Both the position numbers and the translations under genes were made by a program. From Cephalotus follicularis (lineage: Eukaryota; Streptophyta; Magnoliopsida; Oxalidales; Cephalotaceae), in assembly GCA_001972305.1 (NCBI GenBank), contig BDDD01000570.1:62001-126000 (forward strand): a stretch of 64,000 nucleotides of DNA, in the 5' to 3' direction. The notes beneath the pieces are model-generated. The model had not been told where the DNA came from, ran no database searches, and saw only the letters and a list, made by a program, of their open reading frames with translations. Shown here one piece after another: positions 56,145 through 64,000 of this stretch. Positions within the stretch are counted from its first letter, which is position 1, and each line of letters begins with the position of its first letter.

Positions 56145-56548
56145 GATTCTTTTACTTGATTCGTGCCTTCATATGTGACTTCTAATAAATCCCACATCTC
56201 TTTAGCCGAATCACACGAGGATATCCGATTAAATTCATTAGGGCCCACGGCACAAAATAAAACATGTTTTGCTTTAGAATTTAATTGGAGCATCCTAAAG
56301 TCATTGTCATTATATTCATTTTCCGGTTTGGGAGAGACTACTCCTTCTATAGTTCTAGTGGGCATTCTAGGACCATTAACAATTATATGCCACAATTGAT
56401 AGTCAAGGGATTGTAGAAATATGGTCATTCTAGTCTTCCAAAAACTATAGTTGTTTCCATCAAAAAATGGAGGTCTAGTAATGGATGATCCTTCTAATCC
56501 TATGTTTAGGTTCATTTGGTTTGCCATGGATCTTTGTATCTCTAACAA
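56145..56548 (-). pseudogene. TE12 gag, N-terminal part
   Basis: Starts MLEIQRSMANQMNLNIGLEG or at the internal Met of MANQMN. Copia gag landmarks follow: RPPFFDGNNYSFWKTRMTIF, LDYQLWHIIVNGP, QLNSKAKHVLFCAVGPNEFN, AKEMWDLLEVTYEGTNQVKE. The frame is open to the N. It belongs with 53235-53458; the middle portion is lost at the TE13/N junction. Confidence 0.85.
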
Positions 56549-56566
56549 TTAAGAATAATGAGATAA

Positions 56567-56580
56567 CCTCTCTGATACCA
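56567..56580 (-). other. TE12 primer binding site (tRNA-Met)
   Basis: Minus strand TGGTATCAGAGAGG, two bases after the 5' LTR end. Confidence 0.85.
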
Positions 56581-56582
56581 AT

Positions 56583-57720
56583 TGAAAGTAATGTATGGCA
56601 ACCTTTAACTAATAACTTTGTATGCAGAAAATACGAATTAAGCAATGAAACTAAACAAGCACACAACACACAACCAAATAATCACAAGTAATAAAGAGAT
56701 AGAGAGTTAGAGAGTGTGCAAACGAATTTATAGTGGTTCGGCAAATCCGTGCCTACGTCCACTTTCTCAAGAGCCCCTTGAGTTTCTGCTAGAATCCACT
56801 AGCAACCTTTGATTTTCGGCTTACGGGTGCAAATAAAAGCAAACCACCTTACAATTGATTTGAGTTCCGGGTGTAAATCAATGAAACACCTTACAAGGGT
56901 TCACTCCCCTCTATTACAAAGAATGATAAAATTGAATTGTGTTGTGTTTACAATAACCTCTCAAAGGTTGGATATGAAAGTGATAGCTTAGTGTAAGCTT
57001 TGGATATTGATTTGAAAGATGTAGAATAGCTCTAGTGTTGGTTGGAAGTAATGTGTATTTGCTTGTTATCTCTTGATATGTATATCTTGTACAAATACCA
57101 CATTCTTCCTTTTATAGGGATCCTCCAACGGATCTATTTTTAGGCATTCAGACCAAATCCAGTCGGCTAGATTTTCCTTGCAGTCGGCTGGTAAAATGTT
57201 GTGCATTTGTAATTATAGCCGTTGGGAGGAGGCAGTCGGTTGGATAGAGAAGGCAGTCGACTGGATGCCTGGGCAGTCGACTGATGCTCTGTTCCAGTCG
57301 GCTGTTTGGGCTAGAAATTCGATTTCCAAAGCTACTGGTTGAATTGTGCATTTCTTGGCAGTCGGCTGGAAAGCCTTGGCAGTCGACTGGATTGTCACGG
57401 CAGTCGACTGATGCTCTGTTCCAGTCGACTGGCTGGAGTGCATTTGTAGATTCTGGGTTTGTTTGAAGGTCCAGTTGGCTAGTCATACTTGTGCAGTCGA
57501 CTGTATGCCTTGGCAGTCGGCTGGTTTGTCATGGCAGTCGGCTGGATTGCTTGTTTCTGCAATTTAATACCTTTGCAACACTTTCAACATTACAACCAAG
57601 TGAGCATATGAATTTTTAACATAGCAAAACATGCATACAAGTATTTCTTGATTGTCACTTGTTTGTTAATCATCGAAACATAATCGTTAACACAATTAAA
57701 GGGGTGGCAAAAAGCCAACA
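56583..57720 (-). repeat. TE12 5' LTR
   Basis: 1138 bp, 21 bp longer than its partner. The excess equals one array unit (CAGTCGGCTAGATTTTCCTT plus G at 57160-57180). TATA at 57107-57119, array 57160-57543. Confidence 0.9.
57160..57543 (-). promoter_or_regulatory. Phased CAGTCGACTG array, TE12 5' LTR
   Basis: Same layout as 50489-50853 plus one additional unit at its TATA-proximal end. Confidence 0.8.
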
Positions 57721-57725
57721 TCCCT
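57721..57725. repeat. TE12 target-site duplication, right
   Basis: TCCCT directly after GCCAACA. Confidence 0.9.
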
Positions 57726-58325
57726 CTTCATATTGTTCCACCAATCGATAAGCTTCAGGTCTTGGTACATTTTGGTACTCCCAGGATACATAGAGAAACT
57801 ATAGCGATGAGCTTGTGACAACAACTTATCCTTCCGTTCCTTACTGTCAGGAATTAAAACCCTGCCCTAAAATCTGATCAAACCATCACCATGAACTGAT
57901 AATTCGGGCTTCAATCCATCTTGACCGTCAAAGGTAGCCTTAAGCAAACCTCTATCCATCTGTTGAGCCTCTCTAATCCTTTCCATCAACCACGGTCAGG
58001 TCTGAATCTGGGAAACCATCAAGCAAACTAATCGGTGACTCAAAGCATCTGCCACCATATTAGCCTTGCATGGATGGTACTGTATCTCATAGTTGTAATC
58101 ATTGAGTAGCTCTATCCACCTTTTCTTCCTCATATTTAGGTCATTCTAAGAGAAAAGATACTTCAAGCACTTATGATATGTGTACACCTCAAACTCTATG
58201 TTGTATTGATAATGTCTCCATTTGTGTGATGCGAAGATTATCGCTGCTAGCTCCAGATCACGAGTTCGATAATTCTCATCATGAGGCTTGAATTTCCTTG
58301 AAGCATAAGCAATTACCATTCCAAA
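57726..58325 (-). pseudogene. TE11 RNase H end and integrase zinc domain
   Basis: On the minus strand: MVIAYASRKFKPHDENYRTR, DLELAAIIFASHKWRHY (RNase H), [18 protein letters not shown], the spacer, then YPGSTKMYQDLK and WWNNMKRD, which continues into IAEYV across the TE12 insertion. Two stops are visible (in FS-stop-NDLN and RF-stop-GRV). Confidence 0.8.
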
Positions 58326-59038
58326 TGCAAAAATAAGACTTTTGATTGAGCTCTTTGATTTGAATGCTTTGAGTGTGATTTTCTTGAATGATGTTTGTAT
58401 GCTTGATTTGCTTGTGTTGTTCTCTTATCTGCACTTCAAAACATTCGTCCATTTATAGCTTAATGCCTCATAGATCCGTTGGGATTAGTTTAGGATTAAT
58501 TCCTTAATGGAATGTCCACTGAAATCTGTCAGAAATTGCTGCAGACGATAAAAGCGTCGACGGACCCCTCCAAAGCGTCGACGGTCATGTGACCGTTGGG
58601 GCTCCCAAATTTGAATTCTCTGCTTCAAGCGTAGACGTTCACTTGATGATGTCGACCGCCAGATAAAGCGCGGACGCTTAGGCTTTAACGTCGACGCTTA
58701 GGCACATTTTAATTGCCATTTCTTCTCTGTACCAGAAGGTAGACGCTTTGCACTAAGCGCATCCGCTTTGAGGCTCAAAGCGCAGACGCCTGAATCTGAG
58801 CGTCGACGCTTGGAGTGTTATTTCAAATTCCCCAAGTGCTTCACTGGTAGACGGTTGGTTCTTGTCTCGACCGTCTGGTAAAGCGCAGACGCTTTAATTG
58901 CAAGCGTCGGCGGTCTGGGCAGTTTCTGCATAATTCTTGCTGATTTGTTTATCTTTTATCTTTCTTGCACATAAAGAAACTTTGTCAAATACAAATATAT
59001 TATCATCAAAACATAGGATTGAGACATAAATGTCAACA
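58326..59038 (-). mobile_element. TE14: 713-bp solo LTR-like insert
   Basis: On the minus strand, TGTTGACATTTATGTCTCAA to TTATTTTTGCA splits the TE11 RNase H between GNGLG and MVIAYAS. It has a TATA box (CTATAAATGG, 58451-58458) with GTCGAC-type groups just upstream. The target-site duplication is not clean, so the ends may be off by a few bases. The LTR start TGTTGACA suggests copia. Confidence 0.6.
58554..58915 (-). promoter_or_regulatory. GTCGAC-type groups in TE14 U3
   Basis: Cores near 58554 and 58575. Then fours at 58629, 58649, 58668, 58688; at 58739, 58757, 58780, 58800; and near 58848, 58866, 58885, 58906. Words include AAGCGTCGACGG, ACGTCGACGCT, GAGCGTCGACGC. All lie upstream of the TATA box on the minus strand. 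Confidence 0.6.
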
Positions 59039-59353
59039 AACCCAAACCATTCCCTGACACATCACTGTATACCATGAAACCTTCATTACCCTCTGGCAAG
59101 GCCAAGATCGGAGCAAAAATCAAGCTATGCTTCAACTCTTGGAAGCTCTGTTCACACCTGTCATCCCAAACAAACGTTGTCTTCTTCTGTGTCAATCTGG
59201 TCAATGGTGTAGCAATCTGCGAGAATCCTTTGACAAAGCGGCAGTAATAGCCCGCTAAGCCTAAGAAACTACGAACCTCGGACACGTTTGTTGGCCATTT
59301 CCAGTCCTTAACTGCTTCTATCTTCGTGGGATCCACTGACAATCCAGCACTGG
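59039..59353 (-). pseudogene. TE11 RT/RNase H connection
   Basis: SAGLSVDPTKIEAVKDWKWP, SEVRSFLGLAGYYCRFVKGF, LTRLTQKKTTFVWDDRCEQS, and the RNase H start FMVYSDVSGNGLG. It ends at TE14. The right end is cut by the TE15 LTR. Confidence 0.85.
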
Positions 59354-59684
59354 TGTTCACGAATTTTGAATGTTTTAAATTTATACCGCAAGTGCACGAT
59401 TGTGCAGTAACGGGTCGAACTCTAGGAAACAAGCTAAATCAATTTTAATCTATTGAACCTAGGCGAAGCATGTAAAATTGAGGTGAATTATTAATTCCTA
59501 CCCCTAAATATGCAAAATAAATAAATTAACTAAACTACTGAAATAGGAAGCAAAAGCGTCGACGCTATGTCAAGGCGTCGACGATTATACGCAATGGAAT
59601 GAAAACTAACAGATTTTAAGGCATGCAAACCATGAATTATCAAAGCAGTAAATAAAGCTGAATGAAATATGCAAATTAAAGTTG

Positions 59685-59717
59685 GTTTTAGGGTTTAGGG
59701 TTTTAGGGTTTAGGGTA
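59685..59717 (+). repeat. Telomere-like (TTTAGGG) units in TE15 LTR
   Basis: TTTTAGGGTTTAGGG occurs twice in a row. The TE3 LTRs have a single GTTTTAGGG at the same place. Confidence 0.85.
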
Positions 59718-60231
59718 TAGAAACTCACCATAGATTGTATTGAAAAACTCACTTACTTGAATGATCAAACCTTGGTAACCAATGGTAGCTAAGTCGATAC
59801 GGAGTGCGACTGTGATGACAAATCATATGAGTAGTCATGCTATGTCTATACGGAGTGTGGCAGCGGCGACAAATCGTATGAGTAGTCATGATATGTCTAT
59901 ATGGAGTGTGTTTGGCATGACAAACCATATGAGTAGATTTCCATTGATTTTATTAAAAGCACCATTTATCCAGCCACATTCTTCTTCACTGACTAACTGT
60001 ATGTGCATTTTAATCAGACATACAAAGTCTGGGAGAAGTTAGAAAATTTAAGAACGAATCAACAATTCAAGGGTCTTATTAATGGAGTTGTATCAATACA
60101 TCCAATGGTTTTGTTCTAACCCTAAAAACCTTGAAAGTTCAGCTACAAAACATTTCAATAAAAACTGGTAAAGAGAAAAGAGAGGAGGCAGCTGGCAAAG
60201 CTTACACACTGAGTTTGTAACCTAGCCTCTT

Positions 60232-60240
60232 CCTTTTATC
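60232..60240 (-). promoter_or_regulatory. TATA box of TE15 3' LTR
   Basis: GATAAAAGGAAGAGG on the minus strand, with GTCGAC-type words upstream from 60351. Confidence 0.55.
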
Positions 60241-60350
60241 CTAACAATAATGCATAAAAACGAAAATAAATTTTTAAACTAATTACAATTTTTTTAAAAT
60301 CTAAAACTTTCCAATTTTCTGCTGCTTGATTTGTCTCGGTTTGTTGTTTG

Positions 60351-60668
60351 GCGTTGACGCTTTGATACATTGAAGGTGACCTTGTTCTGCGCTTTAGTTG
60401 TTGACAGTTGACGGTGATGAGCAAGGCATCGACGATTTAGTACAGAGTGTTGTGGGAATTGCTCTACGCGTCTAAGCGTCAATGGTAAAGTGTAAGGCAT
60501 TAGCGCTCTATAATGTTGATCTGAGCGTCGACGCTAACATGCAAGGCGTCGACGCTTGAAGTGTGTCAAACAATTATTATCTCCTCTATACCAAAGCGCT
60601 GCAATTTTGCTCTGAAGCATTGGTGGTTTGTATGTAAGCGTCAACGGTTTCTTTGAAGGCGTCGACGC
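60351..60668 (-). promoter_or_regulatory. GCGTCGACGC-type array in TE15 U3
   Basis: Cores near 60351, 60406, 60426, 60476, 60497, 60525, 60546, 60617, 60638 and 60659. Adjacent pairs and triplets are 20-21 bp apart. GCGTCGACGC is perfect at 60525, 60546 and 60659. Confidence 0.6.
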
Positions 60669-60874
60669 TTTTCCTTGTTTTCTGCAGAAAATTGTCAATT
60701 CTTCAAGTTTTGATCTTCTTCTCCTCAATTCGCGCCAATTTGACTAGTGTTAATGCATTTTGATATTTTTGGCCTTGCACCCGAATATCAAAAAAGAGCA
60801 ACCAGAGTAGTCTATTCCAAGCATAAAAACATCACGAATAGATCCTTAAAAATAGCACATTTTTATGCTAAACA

Positions 60875-60890
60875 AATACCCCATACTTAA
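60875..60890 (-). other. TE15 polypurine tract
   Basis: Minus strand TTTAAGTATGGGGTATT next to TGTTTAGC. Confidence 0.75.
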
Positions 60891-62050
60891 ACGTTGCTTG
60901 TCCTCAAGCAAACAAAATGGAAAGATAGAAAAAGAAAACATAAACATAAACATAAACCATAACTCACTTTCGTAGGAATCACGATTCCAGTTAGCATATG
61001 CAACAAGCCGTTAAACCCCTATGTGTCCTTAGTGGACGAGTTTTGTCTTGTGACTGTTTTCAGCGAATAAACACACAAAATTCAGTTCCTTTTAACTTTG
61101 CTAATGGGTCAAATATATCTCTACTTAAAAATTCATAGCCGCCCCATACTTGAATTTTATTATCTTGCTCCAAATTCTAGAATCAAAACACATCTCAATT
61201 AAGGAGTCTTACAAAATTTTATGTTATTCCACACCATTTACCAATCAAGATATGCATTCTCAGTAACATAAAATCCTACTTCAGAGTCAGACAAAGAACT
61301 TCAAAATTCACACATTTTTTTTATTGAACTCGTTCCTCCATTACTATTGGTTGGAATGACATGGATGGAGCATACACCAGACACCCAAATTACTAAGGAG
61401 ATTTAGATTTTACAATAATTTCCACATGAGATCAATAAAAATTTTACCAACTTAAATTCGTGCAATGTCTTAGTTTCTTAAGCTTTCTATAAGACCCATG
61501 TTGAGAGTTTTGGACCAATTACTCTCAAGCTAGTTGGCTTTATGGAACTAGGTGTAGAACACCCCTAAGGCTTACTTACTCTAATTAAATAGGCTACAGA
61601 CCAAGACTGGATTCAAAGAGGTAAAATAAACATTATTTTTCTTCTTTTCTTCTTTTTGTTTATTTTTTTATATGCAAGAACATCAATTCCTTGTCCTCAT
61701 CCTTACTAAGATTTATGAAACTTTGAAAACACACATGATCAGTCCCTTTATTCATTCATTTATTTATTTTTGCACAAACTCCTACCTTGAGCTGTATTCC
61801 TTTTCTTTTCCTTGAAAACAAAATTTTTATTATTTCTCCTATGGGTTTTCTATTATTTCTAAGTACATCAACATTTGTTCCTACTATCAAAATTAAAATG
61901 AACTTTTGTACTAAACCCACCCATAATTAAACTTTGCATTGTCCTCAATACAGTAAAAATCAACTATAAAAAAAACAATGAAGATCAAGAAATAGACGAG
62001 AAACAATGCGATAAATAATGAACAATAGGGGTAGGGTTTACCGAATATGA
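60891..62050 (-). other. TE15 3' non-coding region
   Basis: Conserved with TE3 and TE4. Contains a second polypurine-like motif (minus strand CAAAGTTTAATTATGGGTGG near 61915-61940). No coding frame. Confidence 0.7.
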
Positions 62051-62980
62051 TCATGGAGGCTCGAAATAAAGAGGCTCAGGCAGGTCCATGGCCTCTTCCA
62101 TCCGTGCAGCCGTAAACTTGAGAAATTTCTTCAACCTCTGCCCGTTCACTTTGAAAGCATCATCAGTACCTGGCTTGCAAATCTCAAAAACACCATTTGA
62201 GTAAACAGTTTTAACAATATAGAGACCGTCCCAACGGGATCTCAGTTTACCAAGAAACGTGTGTAAACGAGAGTTATACAAAAGCACTTTGTCTCCTGCT
62301 TCGAAATTTTCCCTTAAAATACGCGTATCATGAAAGGCGTTGGTCTTTTCTTTTGAGATCTTAGCGTTGTCATATACATCATTTCGGATCTCTTCCAACT
62401 CAGATAGTTTGATAGCACGATGACTTCCCGCAATGGAACGATCAAAATTAAATTACTTACCGGCCCAAAAGGCCCTATGTTCCAATTCCACCAGAAGATG
62501 ACAAGCTTTGCCGTACACAAGCCGGTAAGGAGATTGACCAAGGTCAGCCTTGAAGGCTATCTGATAAGCCCACAAAGCATCCAGTGGTCGAGTGGACCAA
62601 TCCTTTCTGCTGGGGTGGACTGTTTTTTCAAGTATTTGCTTAATTTGGCCATTGGATACCTCAACTTGCCCATTAGTTTCAGGATGGTATGGTGTAGCGA
62701 GTTTGTGAGTGATCCCATACCTTTTCACGAGGGCTTCAAAAGAACGATTGCAAAAATGAGTACCCCTATAACTAATGATGGCACGTGGGGTGCCAAACCG
62801 CGAAAAGATATGTTCCTTGAGGAACTTGACAACCACAGAGTTTTCATTAGTTCGACAAGGAATCGCCTCTATCCACTTCGGAACATAGTCAACAACCAAC
62901 AAGATGTATAAATTCCCAAACGAGCTGGGAAACGAACCCATGAAATCGATGACCCAAACATCAAAGATCTCCATTGCCAA
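62051..62980 (-). pseudogene. TE15 integrase core and tail
   Basis: Core start [19 protein letters not shown] (first Asp present). The second catalytic site reads IISYRGTHF where TE4 has IISDGGSHF, so Asp is replaced by Tyr. [20 protein letters not shown] (third acidic residue) is intact. [20 protein letters not shown] and [16 protein letters not shown] precede a stop at 62453. The tail EEIRNDVYDNAKISKEKTNA then reads to EEAMDLPEPLYFEPP. Family role: inserting cDNA into DNA; this copy is catalytically dead. Confidence 0.85.
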
Positions 62981-62989
62981 AATCGGAGT

Positions 62990-63995
62990 TCACGGCATCA
63001 TATTCCTCCTAATCACACGGCCTAACGATTGACAAGAAGCACAAGCCCGACAGTACTGAAAAGCATCTTTGAAAAGAGTTGGCCAATAAAATCCACACTG
63101 TAAAACCTTAGCCGCTGTCTTAGTTGGGCCAAAATGGCCACAACAAGCCTGATCATGACAAAAAGAAAGGATAAAATGACACTCCTGATCAGGAACACGC
63201 ATCCGCATAATTTGGTCAGGACATGCTTTAAAAAGGTAAGAATAATCCCAGAAAAAATGTTTGACTTGTGAGAGAAACCGACACATTTCGTGAGCTGGCC
63301 ATTTGGATGGTACGATCCCCGTAACTAGATAGTTACCTATATCCATATACCATGGTTCACTCTCGACACGCCTACGTTGCTCATCTGGAAAATTTTCATT
63401 AATCGGACCCTTCACCTCTAGCGTATTGGGGAGACGGGATAGGTGGTCGGGCAAAAGATTCTCAGTTCCTTTCTTGTCTCTTATTTCCACGTCAAACTCT
63501 TGAAGTAGCAAAACCCAACGGATGAGATGCGCTTTTGCATCCCTTTTGCCCACAAGACACCGAATCGTTGTATGATCAGTATAAAGAATGACGTGTGGTC
63601 CTAAAATATACTATCGAAATTTTCAAGTGCAAATACCACAGCTAAAAATTCCTTCTCAGTGGTCGTGTAATTTAATTGCGCATCGGAAAGGGTCCTACTT
63701 GCATAGTAAATGACGTGAGGCAATTTATTCATCCTTTGCCCGAGAACAACTCCTATTGCACTGTCTGACGCATCACACATAATCTCAAAAGGCTCAGTCC
63801 AAATGGGTGCGGAATGATAGGAGCCGAGGTGAGCTCCTTCTTTAAGCGGTTAAAAGCTTCGAGGGACTCGTCAGAGAAAACAAATTCTTGATCTTTCGCT
63901 AAGAGCGATGTCAAGGGTCGTGCCATCTTGTTAAAATCCTTGATGAACCTTCGATAAAAACCAGCTTGTCCGGGGAATGCTTGGATGTCTTTCAC
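62990..63995 (-). pseudogene. TE15 RT end, RNase H and integrase zinc domain
   Basis: From the edge: MKDIQAFPGQAGFYRRFIKD and LTSLLAKDQEFVFSDESLEA, a frame change near 63780, then YYASRTLSDAQLNY-like and EKEFLAVVFALENF (RNase H). Next come [31 protein letters not shown], and the zinc domain [20 protein letters not shown]...CRACASCQ. It ends MMP-stop before the integrase core. The shape matches TE4. Confidence 0.85.
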
Positions 63996-64000
63996 ATTTC

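Larger units (their letters stand above)
49912..57720 (-). mobile_element. TE12: SIRE-like copia element carrying a passenger ORF
   Basis: Direct LTRs (1117 and 1138 bp), TCCCT duplications, tRNA-Met PBS and polypurine tract define a complete minus-strand insertion. Gag fragments are copia-type, but no protease, integrase or RT is present. Instead a separate 365-codon ORF of a plant transposon-associated family sits downstream of gag. TE13 and a single N interrupt gag. The LTRs are very similar by eye, so the insertion is recent. Confidence 0.9.
46294..59353 (-). mobile_element. TE11: Tekay/Del-like gypsy element, 3' part
   Basis: 3' LTR plus integrase, RNase H and RT-end fragments on the minus strand. 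It is split by TE12, TE14 and, at its right edge, TE15. Fragments at 48711-49906, 57726-58325 and 59039-59353 read in the correct pol order. Gag, the RT core and the 5' LTR would lie beyond TE15. Confidence 0.8.
59354..60874 (-). repeat. TE15 3' LTR
   Basis: 1521 bp, TGTTCACGAATTTTGAATG...GCTAAACA on +. Same family as the TE3 LTR but with a different U3: GCGTCGACGC words replace the RY cluster. Three 54-bp-type units at 59790-59940, four TTTAGGG units at 59685-59717, TATA box at 60232-60240. Confidence 0.85.
59354..64000 (-). mobile_element. TE15: Athila-like gypsy element, 3' part
   Basis: 3' LTR, polypurine tract, about 1.1 kb of conserved non-coding DNA, integrase, RNase H and the end of RT on the minus strand. 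It continues off the right edge. Inserted into the TE11 RT region. Integrase has a lost catalytic residue. Confidence 0.85.

Noticed and set aside
59685..59717. Interstitial telomere or chromosome-fusion site
   Set aside because: Only four TTTAGGG units, inside an LTR at a place where related LTRs already have one unit.

Overview
This window is plant nuclear heterochromatin. I recognise no host gene, tRNA or rRNA. Almost every coding trace belongs to LTR retrotransposons of plant lineages: Ty3/gypsy of Tekay/Del, Athila-like and Tat/Ogre type, and Ty1/copia including a SIRE-like one. They carry plant-type primer binding sites (initiator tRNA-Met, tRNA-Asp, tRNA-Arg). The species cannot be named. 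Element names TE1 to TE15 are mine.

Layout. 1-5666: R1 repeat, then TE1, a decayed + strand Tekay-like element (408-5666). 5667-17531: a minus-strand Tekay-type LTR (TE2) with a duplicated end, split by TE3 (9116-17384), an Athila-like element that has lost RT, RNase H and most of integrase. 17532-32483: a + strand LTR end with a tRNA-Met PBS, then TE4, a near full-length Athila-like gag-pol on +. TE4 integrase is split by a solo LTR (TE5, 23175-24825), and its 3' non-coding region by a gag-only gypsy element (TE6, 27003-30826). 32484-34375: unassigned. 34376-42055: TE7, a minus-strand Tat/Ogre-like element. Its 5' LTR holds an inserted unit with inverted U3 ends (TE8, 37390-39815); another LTR end (TE9) follows. 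42056-46288: TE10, a decayed minus-strand copia element. 46294-59353: TE11, a minus-strand Tekay-like element split by TE12 (SIRE-like copia, 49912-57720) and by a 713-bp LTR-like insert (TE14, 58326-59038). TE12 itself contains TE13, an Athila-like fragment ending at the window's only N. 59354-64000: TE15, a minus-strand Athila-like element running off the right edge.

Insertion boundaries were read directly as 5-bp target-site duplications: GTCTC (TE3), TGATG (TE5), TTGCA (TE6), AGCTT (TE8), TCCCT (TE12). Clear nesting steps are TE5 and TE6 into TE4, TE8 into TE7, TE12 and TE14 into TE11, TE13 into TE12, and TE3 into TE2.

The most unusual signal is a 10-bp palindromic core centred on GTCGAC (CAGTCGACTG or GCGTCGACGC-like). 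It recurs in groups of about four at 19-22 bp spacing, with unrelated spacers, in LTRs of both copia and gypsy elements. In several LTRs it lies directly upstream of the TATA box. The same four-unit array and a TATA box also precede a separate 365-codon passenger ORF inside TE12. This suggests a shared phased binding-site module, possibly tied to the passenger gene. All spacings and identities were counted by hand.
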